From Pseudanabaena galeata CCNP1313 (GTDB taxonomy: Bacteria > Cyanobacteriota > Cyanobacteriia > Pseudanabaenales > Pseudanabaenaceae): 64,000 nucleotides of DNA. Position numbers and translations under genes: made by a program. The notes below the pieces were generated by a model. That model worked only from the letters and a program-made list of their open reading frames with translations, made no database searches and was not told the DNA's origin. Each line of letters opens with the position of its first letter. Position 1 is the first letter of the stretch. This document shows, piece by piece, positions 44,804-53,007 of this stretch. The stretch covers positions 3,531,001-3,595,000 of the forward strand of contig NZ_CP112874.1 in NCBI RefSeq assembly GCF_029910235.1, in the 5' to 3' direction.

Positions 44804-45579
44804 ATGGCAACGCTAAAAAATAGCAAATCCACAAAAATCGTACCTAGCACCGCACCACCAAAAGCCCAATAACCTAGATCAGGCGATCGCATGGCTCGGT
44901 TACCTGTCATCAAGAGCAATGCTGCTAAAGCACAAGCCCAAGTCATTCCCCAAGGAGTTTCTACCAGAGCTAAAGCATTTTTTAGAATTGGTTGAGCGAG
45001 GCTGATATTGGCTTCAACTTGCATCAAAGCTTTCCAATTTGGAAAAAGATTTGCGATGTAGAAATAGAAATCGGTAATCGCAGTTCCTAATAATGAGCCA
45101 ATATAGAACCAACCGCCGACTCGGTAAGCATCTTGACGAGTTGCCCAGATCGCCCAAGGTAGAGCCAAAGCTTCGACAGGTACGTGATAGGCTGGCTCCC
45201 AACGTAACCAGCCCCAATAGAGGGAGCCACATAGCCAAGTGAGGCTAAAGCCCCAGACTAAGCTGCCCCATATTTTAGTTTTGGGGTCTGCTTGGAGATG
45301 CTTGGCGATCGCTAACCAACCGACGGTACAAATCAAACTCAACCAAGGGGCATAGCGCACAAGGGGAGCTTCAAAAAAGACAGGTACGGATACTAAAAAA
45401 AGAGCCGCAAACCAAATTCGCCAATGCTGCACTAAGGAAGCGAGGGAAAGTAAGTATTGCGATAAGTATTGGGGAAACGCAGACGGAACATTTGCAGTTA
45501 AGGGTAGAGCCTGAACTGTTGATGTAGAACGTGCTAAGGTGCGCTCCTCTAATTCAACCTTGTCAGGATTTAAAAACAA
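44794..45579 (-). CDS. DUF3120 integral membrane protein
   Basis: A 261-residue protein of the cyanobacterial DUF3120 family with about six membrane segments (for example IWFAALFLVSVPVFF, LSLICTVGWLAIA, FGGAVLGTIFVDLLFFSVAIL). Conserved stretches include FEAPLVRYAPWLS, GSLYWGWLRWEP and YHVPVEALALPWAIW. Function unknown. The first usable start is TTG 45579; no ATG exists in the front part and a stop lies just upstream. A later GTG (in VQHWRIW) would remove the polar N-terminus. Confidence 0.83.
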   Translation of the reverse strand: MFLNPDKVELEERTLARSTSTVQALPLTANVPSAFPQYLSQYLLSLASLVQHWRIWFAALFLVSVPVFFEAPLVRYAPWLSLICTVGWLAIAKHLQADPKTKIWGSLVWGFSLTWLCGSLYWGWLRWEPAYHVPVEALALPWAIWATRQDAYRVGGWFYIGSLLGTAITDFYFYIANLFPNWKALMQVEANISLAQPILKNALALVETPWGMTWACALAALLLMTGNRAMRSPDLGYWAFGGAVLGTIFVDLLFFSVAILG

Positions 45580-45654
45580 AGTATCTTAAAAAGTTATATT
45601 AATTTTTATTACTTAATATATTAACAGGCTTTTTTAACCAACCTAGCTTAGCCT

Positions 45655-46338
45655 CTAGCTTTTTTTAAGATTGTCGCTTACCCATTGCCGAAATTCCTTG
45701 AGGGTTTGGCGATCGCCTAGTTCAAATCGCTTCTGCACAAACTCCACCACGATCGCCGCAGGTAAGTTAGGAAAAGACAAGCTATGTTCTATTTTGCGAT
45801 ATTCGCCATTCTCTAAGCCTAGAAAATCTAGGTTATAGCCGTTGTAGATCCAAATTTCTGGAACTTGAAGTTGAGCATAGATTGGTAAACGGCGATCGCT
45901 AGGGTTAGTAATATCAACTTCTAACACTAGATCGGGTGGCGGATCTTGCCCCATCGTAATTACTTTTTGATTGCGAATCTTTGGCTCATTTTGAATGTAA
46001 TAGCAAGAGTCTGGTTCTGCACCAATCTTGAGTTCAGGAATCCGCATCAACAATGAGCCGCATTTACATAAATCTATCTCTAGCTCATCGGACAGTACCC
46101 GAATTAAATCATCAATAAACCGATTGCTGCGCTCATGTAGCGCCATTGGCGACATAATTTCTAAGTTTCCATTGATGTAATGAAATAAAGTGCTGCGGCG
46201 ATCGCCTACATCTTCTAGCAATTGCTCAAAGGTTTGCCAACTGATATTTTCTAACCAGATCCTTTGTTCGGCGACTGGTCGAGATTGCTCAGTATGAGAT
46301 GTTGTAATTATTTCAAGAGGCTTAGGAATGGCAATCAT
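45655..46338 (-). CDS. Uma2 family putative nuclease
   Basis: A 227-residue Uma2 protein: WQTFEQLLEDV, YINGNLEIMSPM, EPDSCYYIQ, DLVLEVDITNPSDRRLPIYAQL (Glu-x-Asp, but no obvious lysine at the usual place) and PEIWIYNGYNL. It belongs to a slightly different subfamily from the other copies. ATG start at 46338, 26 bases after the next Uma2 gene on the same strand, so the two are likely one transcript. Confidence 0.87.
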   Translation of the reverse strand: MIAIPKPLEIITTSHTEQSRPVAEQRIWLENISWQTFEQLLEDVGDRRSTLFHYINGNLEIMSPMALHERSNRFIDDLIRVLSDELEIDLCKCGSLLMRIPELKIGAEPDSCYYIQNEPKIRNQKVITMGQDPPPDLVLEVDITNPSDRRLPIYAQLQVPEIWIYNGYNLDFLGLENGEYRKIEHSLSFPNLPAAIVVEFVQKRFELGDRQTLKEFRQWVSDNLKKS

Positions 46339-46363
46339 GATGACTCACCTCGAAAATTCGATG

Positions 46364-46945
46364 TTAAAAATCTAGGGTTCTAAATAAATCACTGAGAGCA
46401 ACCTTGAAATTAGGAATTACGTCTTCGCCATCCAAAATGTCATCACCACGCAGTAAGCGATCGGGTTGAGGACTATGGTAAACCAGCACAAATTTTTCAT
46501 CGGGATGGATGATCCATAGCAATCGCGTTCCACTTGCAAAATATTCTTCAACCTTGGTATGAATTTCTTCAAAGGTATTTCCAGGGGAAATGATTTCCAC
46601 AACTAAATCTGGCGCACCGTCAAAAAATCCTTGTGGCAAACGTTTCAGACCAGTTAGACGTTCTTTGCTTACAAAGGAAATATCAGGCGATCGCTTGTTA
46701 CCACCTTTCATTTTAAAAGCGGTACTTGAGTCGCAGGTAACACCAAGACGGTGTTGTCTGACAAAAATTTCGATTAAGCCGCCAAGGAATATGCCGATAT
46801 TCCCATGCTCCATGCCAGAGTTACCCAAAGTTACCAACTCCCCATCAATAATTTCGTAGCGATCGCCGCGATCGGGCAGAGCCATGAACTCTTCATCAGT
46901 CCAAATTTTGGCTTTAGATTTAGCTTGTTCTGTGGCGATCGTCAT
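46364..46945 (-). CDS. Uma2 family putative nuclease
   Basis: A 193-residue Uma2 protein: YEIIDGELVTLG, RSPDISFVSKERL (acidic Asp), DLVVEIISPGNTFEEIHTKVEEYFASG (Glu and Lys) and LLWIIHPDEKFVLVY. The active-site residues of the fold are all visible. Start at 46945 (ATG). It lies in a same-strand run with a second Uma2 gene and a toxin-antitoxin pair. Confidence 0.89.
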   Translation of the reverse strand: MTIATEQAKSKAKIWTDEEFMALPDRGDRYEIIDGELVTLGNSGMEHGNIGIFLGGLIEIFVRQHRLGVTCDSSTAFKMKGGNKRSPDISFVSKERLTGLKRLPQGFFDGAPDLVVEIISPGNTFEEIHTKVEEYFASGTRLLWIIHPDEKFVLVYHSPQPDRLLRGDDILDGEDVIPNFKVALSDLFRTLDF

Positions 46946-46971
46946 GGCTTTAATTTTTTTTGCTTTTGCGA

Positions 46972-47298
46972 TTATTCAAAATCTACGATATTAAAAGTAA
47001 TTGAAGATTGGGCGCTATGACGTACATAGATAATGTGTACAGTGTTTTCTCTAATAGCAAAAATAACTCGATATTTATTTCTTGATTTGCCGTAAAGAAT
47101 TTGTCTAATTTCTTCAGATGTAGAATGATTTTCTTTAACTAAGGGGCATCGTCTGGGTTTGTCTTGTAACGTGGCGATCAAATTCATTAACCCTCTGAAC
47201 CATTGATCAGCATATTCAGGATTACGATCCTTTAGCCATAGATAAATCGCCTCTATTTGTTGTTCTGAGGAACGAGTTAACCTAACTTGAAATTCCAT
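46972..47298 (-). CDS. ParE/RelE-like toxin
   Basis: About 108 residues of the RelE/ParE toxin fold: MEFQVRLTRSSEQQIEAIYLWL, YADQWFRGLMNLIATL, LYGKSRNKYRVIFAIRENTVHIIYVRHSAQ. It would cleave mRNA on ribosomes or poison gyrase. The frame extends to 47322, but ATG 47298 starts exactly at the fold and overlaps the antitoxin gene by 17 bases. It is a type II system with the gene upstream. Confidence 0.87.
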   Translation of the reverse strand: MEFQVRLTRSSEQQIEAIYLWLKDRNPEYADQWFRGLMNLIATLQDKPRRCPLVKENHSTSEEIRQILYGKSRNKYRVIFAIRENTVHIIYVRHSAQSSITFNIVDFE

Positions 47299-47572
47299 GT
47301 TTTTTTTGCATTTCTTCGACAAACTGGTTCAGAGGTCTAGTGCGACCCTGTGCCAAGTCTTCTAATCCCTTTTTAATTCCAATGATAGTTTCTAGTTCTT
47401 CGATTGTATTAAGTAATTGTTGATAGGATGCTGCATCTTGTACGACTAATTCTGCTTTGCCGTTGATGGTTAATACGATAGGGTGTCCAGTATTTCTCAT
47501 CTGGGTGATGAGTTCGTTGGTATTCCGCTTGAAGGTGGATAGGGGTTGAATGTCTTGACTGAGATTAATCAT
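47282..47572 (-). CDS. Phd/YefM-like antitoxin
   Basis: A 96-residue antitoxin: QPLSTFKRNTNELITQMRNTG, PIVLTINGKAELVVQDAASYQQLL is the Phd/YefM core that binds DNA and dimerises, and the C-terminal tail should wrap the toxin. First gene of the pair; ATG start at 47572. Confidence 0.87.
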   Translation of the reverse strand: MINLSQDIQPLSTFKRNTNELITQMRNTGHPIVLTINGKAELVVQDAASYQQLLNTIEELETIIGIKKGLEDLAQGRTRPLNQFVEEMQKKHGISS

Positions 47573-47685
47573 AGGGCTGCTGCACTAAATTTGCATTCAA
47601 TTTAATGCTAGCACGAAATAATAAAGTTGGCATTGGTGGACGTGATAAGAGTTTGATTGTGATGGCAATCTCAAAAAAAATTTGA

Positions 47686-47699
47686 TCGCCTAACGGCGA
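47686..47699 (-). other. small hairpin downstream of the caspase-FGE gene
   Basis: TCGCC-TAAC-GGCGA, read on the gene strand as a 5-bp stem with a GTTA loop, 75 bases after the stop codon. The 47573-47773 gap is pyrimidine-rich on the coding strand and shows no gene. In diversity-generating retroelements a short GC hairpin follows the variable repeat; this one is a candidate only. Confidence 0.35.
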
Positions 47700-47773
47700 G
47701 GGAGGGATAAAGAAGGGTAAAGAAATACAAAGAAGTGCAAAGAGCTGAGGCAAAAGAACAGAGAAGTGATTCC

Positions 47774-49747
47774 TCACCGCAAAACGCACACAACCCGAAA
47801 ACCGTTAACGTAGTAATGACTACGCGCAAGGCTGATGTTGCGAGCCGCAGACCGACAAGCCACAGCAAGGTCGACCCACGAACCACCGCGCAGCAGCTTT
47901 AAAGTTTCGGGCGCCTCATAATCATTAATGTCATTCATCCAAACAGATTCATCGGTTAGCGCTCCTTCATAATTGTCGTGCCAATCATCAGCGCACCATT
48001 CCCACACATTTCCATGCATATCGTATAGACCAAAAGCATTAGCTGGAAAACAGCCAACATCTGTCGTTGTCTTTCTATATTCACTTTGGGGCGCATCCCC
48101 ATAGGGATAGCTGCCATCGTAGTTGACCAATTTAGGCGTAACTGTCTCGCCAAAATGAAATGGCGTTGTTGTTCCTGCACGACAGGCATATTCCCATTCT
48201 GCTTCGCTGGGTAGCCTGTATTCGCGTCCTGAATGCTTAGATAGACGCGCACAGAACTCTCTAGCCTCTAGCCAAGATATTTGCTCCACAGGTCGGCGAT
48301 CGCCTTTAAATCCAGAAGGATCAGGATTAAGTTCGATTTTTACTTGCGGTAATGCAGCCACTTGTCGCCACTGCGCCTGTGTGACTTGGTACTTACCCAT
48401 AAAAAAAGCAGGAACATTGACTCGATGCTGTGGACGTTCATCTTCATAACTATCCTTCTCAGTTTCGGGTGAACCCATCACAAAGCTACCCGCAGGAATC
48501 GACACCATCTCTAGAGTTATACGATTACCTAACTCTTCAACAAAATATTCAGCTTGCTTACGAGAAGTACTAATACTAACTTTCTTACTAGCCCCAAAAC
48601 CTAAGATCCCCCGCTCTACCTGAATCTGAACTTTAGCAACCTCAAACTCAAAAGTTTTAAGATTATTTTGTTGGTTAGGTTGAACAGATTTTGTTTCAAC
48701 TGGCTTAGGAGAAGATTTAGCTTCTACTGATTTACTCGGCGGTTGCGGCGGCGGTTTAACCTCTGCTGATTTACTTGGTTGAGGTGGAGATTTATCGTCT
48801 GCTGATTTATTTTTATTTGATGGTTGTCCCTGTGGCTCTTGCCAAATCCTTCTCAGTGCCTTTAGAGCTTGATTATCCGCAGGTGAAACTGCTAAAACCC
48901 TTGTCCAGATTTGCTCGGCTAGCTGCAAATCCTTCTCTAGCTCCGCCTCCTGAGCATCCATCTTCAACGCATCAATATCCCGAAGCGTCGCCTGTTTCGG
49001 TAACAGAATTAAATGATATTTCGTCGCTGGCTCCACGATCGCATAGGGAGTCTGACGAGGCCTTTTGTGCAGTTGATTGATTTCCGCAACCCGATAGCGC
49101 AACCTCTGATACAGCCGTTCGACCGTCGCGCAGTTCCCCTCCCCTTCTAGACGCAAAGCCTCCAACAACGCATAGGTAAACGCCCCCTGTTGCAGTGACT
49201 CAATTTCATAGGATCTTTCCGCAGGACTACAAGAAGCAAAAGTAATCACCCCTGCCTGATGTTCTTCACCAATACCCACTCCTTTGTCCTTTAACTCATT
49301 GCGACAAGCATCCTGCACGATCACCACATTGTCCGCTCCACACAGCCGCAACCGCTCAGTTACATAACTCAAAGGAATTGAAGTTCTCTCGATTAACTCA
49401 ACATCAGCGCTACTATCCGACAACATCAAATAATCGCGTTCAGCATGACGCAACCCATGCCCACTAAAAAAGAACCACAAATTATCACCCGCCGCCAGAA
49501 AAGGTTTCTTGAAACGATTATTCAAAAAGCGGATTAAGGTCGCATAGTTCGGTTGGGACGGATAGGGCTTACTCGCATCCGCGATCGGCGGAGAATTATC
49601 GGTAAAGAGATAAACATGATCCTTCTCAAATCCTGCCTCATCCACAAACCAATCCCGCATCTTTTCGGCATCTCGCACCGCAAAATTCAAAGATGGCAGA
49701 TTGTGATATTCATTTATGCCGATGCAAATCGCCCAATTCTTAGCCAT
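47774..49747 (-). CDS. caspase-like (C14) peptidase fused to an FGE/SUMF1 domain
   Basis: A 657-residue fusion. The N-terminal caspase domain (about 1-230) has WAICIGINEYHNLP, the catalytic His97 in FFSGHGLRH and Cys148 in VQDACRNE. A TPR-like stretch (about 270-320) follows, then a Pro/Lys/Ser-rich linker, a short beta unit (FEFEVAKVQIQVERG) and an FGE-sulfatase (C-type-lectin-like) domain from about 420 to the end (AGSFVMGSPETEKDS, YRLPSEAEWEYACRAG, MHGNVWEWCADDW, RGGSWVDLAVACRSAARN, NGFRVVCVLR). ATG 49747 overlaps the upstream gene by eight bases; the longer frame to 49801 is less likely. A metacaspase joined to a recognition-type fold suggests a protease switch, perhaps in conflict or cell death. 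Confidence 0.9.
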   Translation of the reverse strand: MAKNWAICIGINEYHNLPSLNFAVRDAEKMRDWFVDEAGFEKDHVYLFTDNSPPIADASKPYPSQPNYATLIRFLNNRFKKPFLAAGDNLWFFFSGHGLRHAERDYLMLSDSSADVELIERTSIPLSYVTERLRLCGADNVVIVQDACRNELKDKGVGIGEEHQAGVITFASCSPAERSYEIESLQQGAFTYALLEALRLEGEGNCATVERLYQRLRYRVAEINQLHKRPRQTPYAIVEPATKYHLILLPKQATLRDIDALKMDAQEAELEKDLQLAEQIWTRVLAVSPADNQALKALRRIWQEPQGQPSNKNKSADDKSPPQPSKSAEVKPPPQPPSKSVEAKSSPKPVETKSVQPNQQNNLKTFEFEVAKVQIQVERGILGFGASKKVSISTSRKQAEYFVEELGNRITLEMVSIPAGSFVMGSPETEKDSYEDERPQHRVNVPAFFMGKYQVTQAQWRQVAALPQVKIELNPDPSGFKGDRRPVEQISWLEAREFCARLSKHSGREYRLPSEAEWEYACRAGTTTPFHFGETVTPKLVNYDGSYPYGDAPQSEYRKTTTDVGCFPANAFGLYDMHGNVWEWCADDWHDNYEGALTDESVWMNDINDYEAPETLKLLRGGSWVDLAVACRSAARNISLARSHYYVNGFRVVCVLR

Positions 49748-50099
49748 CTTTTCGTGTGAACTTGAGTTTGACCGCACCCTTAGCCGACGCATCGCCACCA
49801 AATCCTAACAAGCTTACCTTGCCACTACCACTGATTTCTACAGATAGCTCGATTTCCTCCAGTTGCAGCTTCGACTTTGAACTTTCAGCCCGATCAAATG
49901 ACTCTTCCACCACCTCGATAAATTCACCAATATTTTGCTTTAAATCTTCAGCTTTAATATGCGATCGCTTACGACCACTGCGATCGTCACTCGGTGAATC
50001 ACCATAGTCTGCACCGATATCTGCACCACCTTTACCCTCCTCAACCTCTATAGTTTCATCCGTAATAATCCAAATGCCTTTAGGAGTGGTTTGAGTCAT
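49740..50099 (-). CDS. Pepco-like (peptidase C14 co-occurring) protein
   Basis: A 119-residue acidic protein: ETIEVEEGKGGADIG, a variable acidic loop, IGEFIEVVEESFDRAES, LEEIELSVEISGSGKVSLLGFGG and AKGAVKLKFTRKDG. The pattern (helix, then a beta pair ending in a GFGG loop) matches small domains found next to caspase or trypsin genes in cyanobacteria and proposed to act as partners or regulators. The related beta unit VERGILGFGASKKVSIS also occurs inside the neighbouring caspase protein. Stop and start overlap (ATGGCTAA), so the two are translationally coupled. Confidence 0.72.
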   Translation of the reverse strand: MTQTTPKGIWIITDETIEVEEGKGGADIGADYGDSPSDDRSGRKRSHIKAEDLKQNIGEFIEVVEESFDRAESSKSKLQLEEIELSVEISGSGKVSLLGFGGDASAKGAVKLKFTRKDG

Positions 50100-50318
50100 A
50101 GTTTTACGTTCTGAAATGTGGCTTACCGAAAATGATTAATGCCAATATACAAAAAATAAAGGCATATAAAGCGATCGCCACAGAAAAATATCACCAAATC
50201 ACCTGTAGGGGTAGTTTGTTGTGAATGCGTTACGCTGCGCTAACACATGCTACTGCTGGGTCATCGCTTCAGCAAAATCAGTTTGGAGCGATCGCCAGCA
50301 AAGCCTCTAAAGCGATCG

Positions 50319-50570
50319 CTATCCACCTTTACAAACCGCGCTCATATCCGACATAAAAACATCGCAAGCGTTACCCCGCAACAGAGAACGTAAACGACTA
50401 GCAATATTTAAAGTAATGATATTGTGCGCCTTACTCCCCCCAGCGCTCGCAAACACCTGACCGCCCAAATACTCATGGCGAACTTCGCTCTTAGATTCTG
50501 CTTCTAAATATTCCGCAACTGAGAAAATATGAATCGGCTGAATCGGCGATCGCATAATTTTTGCTGCCAA
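50319..50570 (-). pseudogene. truncated Uma2 gene
   Basis: Encodes only the first 83 residues of a Uma2 protein (HIFSVAEYLEAESKSEVRHEYLGG, KAHNIITLNIASRLRSLLRG, DVFMSDMS) and stops before the acidic catalytic strand. The remaining 110 or so residues are absent from the 220 bases downstream, which hold no gene. I read it as a decayed copy. Confidence 0.78.
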
Positions 50571-50634
50571 ATTGCCACACCATTATACAACTTTAGATTT
50601 TGCCATCGCGCTCCAAACATTTGTGGCAATTCGC

Positions 50635-51135
50635 CTATTCAGGCAAAAAGTCTTCATCAAGTACTTGCTCAGAAGTAAAAGGGCAAATTTCAGGGAAATG
50701 AGCTAGAGGTAATCTTGTTTCGATTTTGGCTTGTTTCCTCGCATCAAGATAACATTCATCAAAAATTTCCTGAAAATAATTCCTTAAACTAGGACTGCTC
50801 TTGAAAATCTTCCGAATCCGCCGCCGATGCTCAGCGATACTTTTTTCCCAGCTTCTTGTGCGTTTGTTCGGTTGATATTGCCATTTAAGCAAATGTAGTA
50901 AAACCACGACTAAATCACTACTTAAAGCGTGCTTATCACTATTTCCCATCGATTCCACTTCTTCGATTAAATTTCCCACATCTAGTTCTGTTAATCTGCC
51001 CTCACGCAATAGCTGGGCTGTCGCCTCAACCCATAGATTAAAGTCACATTCATAGAGCGCAGTAAGTGAATCAAGGGAATTATTAGTGATCGCTGGTTCG
51101 TGGATATCCTGTGTCTCTAAGTAAGCCTGTGTCAT
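50635..51135 (-). CDS. DUF29 family protein
   Basis: A 166-residue DUF29 protein: LYECDFNLWVEATAQLLREGR, LDVGNLIEEVESMGNSDK, LVVVLLHLLKWQYQPNKR, SWEKSIAEHRRRIRKIFKSSPSL, and the end CPFTSEQVLDEDFLPE. The family is common in cyanobacteria and is helical; function unknown. ATG start at 51135. A decayed relative is found at 20836-20952. Confidence 0.9.
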   Translation of the reverse strand: MTQAYLETQDIHEPAITNNSLDSLTALYECDFNLWVEATAQLLREGRLTELDVGNLIEEVESMGNSDKHALSSDLVVVLLHLLKWQYQPNKRTRSWEKSIAEHRRRIRKIFKSSPSLRNYFQEIFDECYLDARKQAKIETRLPLAHFPEICPFTSEQVLDEDFLPE

Positions 51136-51178
51136 CAGCTTTTCCTCAAAGTTTTATTCGCCATTAATCTTGAGGGTA

Positions 51179-51286
51179 ACATACAGCGCTTTGCGCTTAA
51201 ACCCAAACCAAAAAAATTTGAAAGCGTTGCTTTGCAACGCTTTCAAATTTTTTCTTGTGGTTCGTTTGATCGGTAATTGCTGTAAA
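51179..51286. repeat. family D palindromic repeat
   Basis: ACAGCGCTTTGCGCTTAAACC, AAAAAATTTGAAAGCGTTGC hairpin with perfect complement, TTGTGGTTCGTTTGATCGG and TAATTGCTGTAA. This is the reference copy for family D. Confidence 0.85.
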
Positions 51287-51349
51287 TGAATGAGACAGTC
51301 TTCAAATCCGCCCAAATGAAAGCGATCGCCTTGTCGATGTCCTGAACTG

Positions 51350-51408
51350 AATGAAACCAAAAAAGAGAATGGTGGCGCTTCGCGCCACCATTCTCTTTTT
51401 TGGGTAAA
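51350..51408. repeat. family A-like palindrome
   Basis: AAACCAAAAAAGAGAATGGTG and complement around GGCGCTTCGCGCC. Outer family A ends are missing. Confidence 0.6.
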
Positions 51409-51435
51409 AATCACAGCCCTATGGCTGTGATTTTT

Positions 51436-51555
51436 CTATTTGCTGCTTTGACCTTCTTCGCGGCTAGAGGTTTGGATATACAAAGTTAGCAAGAAGACGG
51501 TAGGTACAAATACGGCTAAGACAGTAGCGAGAAGACCAAGAAAATTAGTTTCCAT
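51436..51555 (-). CDS. psbM: photosystem II subunit PsbM
   Basis: A 39-residue protein: METNFLGLLATVLAVFV, PTVFLLTLYIQTSSREEG, then QSSK. It is one transmembrane helix with the PsbM signature PTVFLL-LYIQT. PsbM sits at the dimer interface of photosystem II in the thylakoid membrane. Start ATG at 51555, stop TAG. It is too short for common ORF cut-offs, yet the match to the family is clear over almost its full length. Confidence 0.94.
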   Translation of the reverse strand: METNFLGLLATVLAVFVPTVFLLTLYIQTSSREEGQSSK

Positions 51556-51648
51556 AAATTTGAGTTTGAGTGCTGATTTTTAAAGATTTTGATGACTGCT
51601 AATATTCTAAGTTCAAAATTGATTAGTCTTACGAAAAAATTAAAAAAA

Positions 51649-51687
51649 CCAAAAAGAAGGTGACGCTTTGCGTCACCTTCTTTTTGG
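51649..51687 (-). terminator. hairpin terminator of the S1-domain gene
   Basis: CCAAAAAGAAGGTGACGC, loop TTT, perfect complement ending CCTTCTTTTTGG. It lies right after the stop of the following gene. Confidence 0.75.
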
Positions 51688-51691
51688 CAGA

Positions 51692-52585
51692 TTAGGCTTC
51701 CCAAAGCTTACTGATATTTTTTTCAAGGCGTTCTTCGGCCTCAGCAAAGACTTGCGCTGAGTTATCCAGCATTTCACCAGCATGAAGCTCAAGAATCTTG
51801 GTAGATAAGGCAATGCGATCGCGTGACTCATCAATATCCACAACCACCGCTTTGATCATGTCATTGATTTGAAAGACACGGGTGGGATCACTAACGGGCT
51901 TTTGGCTCATTTCCTTGACATGCAACAAGCCTGAAACCCCAGCAAACTCCACAAACGCACCGAAAGGACGAATATTGGTAACTTTGCCACTAATAAGTTG
52001 CCCCTTGGCAAGTTGATTCATCGCTGCGAGTTTGGCGGCTTGACGGTTAGATAGCACCAACTTTTTGCGAGTCTCATCGGCATCTAACACCATCACAGGG
52101 ATAGTTTTGCCAACTAATTTGGCGAGATCTGAGGTATCAGAAAGATGCGATCGCGGGACAAACCCACGTAAACCAACAGAGTCAACGATCACACCACCGC
52201 TATTTGTGCCGATCACCTTAGTTTCAAAAACCTTGGACTCTGCTTGGTAATCACGGAGAGTCTGCCAAGCTTGCTTAAATAATAAACGGCGCACCGAAAG
52301 CTTTACTTCACCATCAGCATTCTGACTGCTAATAATCAGAAATTCGTATTCATTACCGATGGGGAAAGCATCACTATTGGAGCGCGAAGAACCACTGAGC
52401 GTGGCTTCTTCGATGGGGAGGAAACCTAAAGATTTAGCGCCAATATCGACATAAATGCCACTACTTTCGACTGAGACTACCTTGCCCTTCACGGTTTGCC
52501 CAACGGCGAATTCGTAGTTATGCTCGGCGAGGGCATTGGCAAAATCATCGGCAGAAAATGGCTGAATATTTGTTGTGGCGTTCAT
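51692..52585 (-). CDS. ribosomal protein S1-like RNA-binding protein
   Basis: A 297-residue protein with three S1 (OB-fold) repeats: one at about 28-100 (VGQTVKGKVVSVESSGIYVDIG), a second at about 115-185 (ETKVIGTNSGGVIVDSVGLRGFVPRSHL) and a third at about 195-265 (GQLISGKVTNIRPFGAFVEFAGVSGLLHVKEMS). Cyanobacteria carry short S1 proteins of about 300-330 residues with three repeats; this is one, though I cannot tell which paralogue. It would bind mRNA leaders in translation initiation. ATG start at 52585. Confidence 0.9.
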   Translation of the reverse strand: MNATTNIQPFSADDFANALAEHNYEFAVGQTVKGKVVSVESSGIYVDIGAKSLGFLPIEEATLSGSSRSNSDAFPIGNEYEFLIISSQNADGEVKLSVRRLLFKQAWQTLRDYQAESKVFETKVIGTNSGGVIVDSVGLRGFVPRSHLSDTSDLAKLVGKTIPVMVLDADETRKKLVLSNRQAAKLAAMNQLAKGQLISGKVTNIRPFGAFVEFAGVSGLLHVKEMSQKPVSDPTRVFQINDMIKAVVVDIDESRDRIALSTKILELHAGEMLDNSAQVFAEAEERLEKNISKLWEA

Positions 52586-52671
52586 GGATATGAATATGCG
52601 TAGCGTTGCTTGCGTGTATTTTAGTGTAATTGTCTCACAGCACTCATAAAGAATGTGAAGTAAGTCTATCT

Positions 52672-52739
52672 TTTCCTGTTTTTCCTAGTTTTTGATGGCA
52701 CGGCTAAGCCGCGTCGTCAAAAACTAGGAAAAACAGGAA
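52672..52739. repeat. palindrome upstream of the S1-domain gene
   Basis: TTTCCTGTTTTTCCTAGTTT and complement around GCACGGCTAAGCCGCGTCG, with an imperfect tip. A second palindrome (about 52743-52798, AAAAATCATTTTTTTGAAAG arms around GCCCGCC/GGCGGGC-like bases) follows. Confidence 0.65.
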
Positions 52740-52797
52740 ACATTGAAATCATTTTTTTGAAAGCTTGCCGTTGGCGGGCTTTCAAAAAAATGATTTT

Positions 52798-52915
52798 TAT
52801 AGCAAAGTAAGTTTTGCTTAGGACATAAAACCCAAAAGATGAGTGGCGGCGCGAAGTGCCGCCACTCATCTTTTGGGTTTTGATTTTTGTCCGAGCTATC
52901 TCTTACATAGCTATA
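52798..52915. repeat. family A palindromic repeat, complete copy
   Basis: A 118-base copy with TATAGC and GCTATA ends. Inside: TTAGGACATAAAACCCAAAA, the GATGAGTGGCGGCGC hairpin and TTTTGGGTTTTGATTTTTGTCC. The 421-base gap before ftsH contains this and the two palindromes before it; about 90 bases remain as ftsH leader. Confidence 0.82.
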
Positions 52916-53007
52916 CAATGAGAACTGCTGACTTTATGACAGCTTTTTTGCCAATGCACTAGACTAGTAGATAATAAGAGTCAACCGATTACCGCATCGA
53001 CAGGGTT

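Noticed and set aside
47565..47886. Two overlapping minus-strand frames past the caspase-FGE stop
   Set aside because: They read the end of the FGE coding region in other frames and the pyrimidine-rich downstream stretch; no family match.
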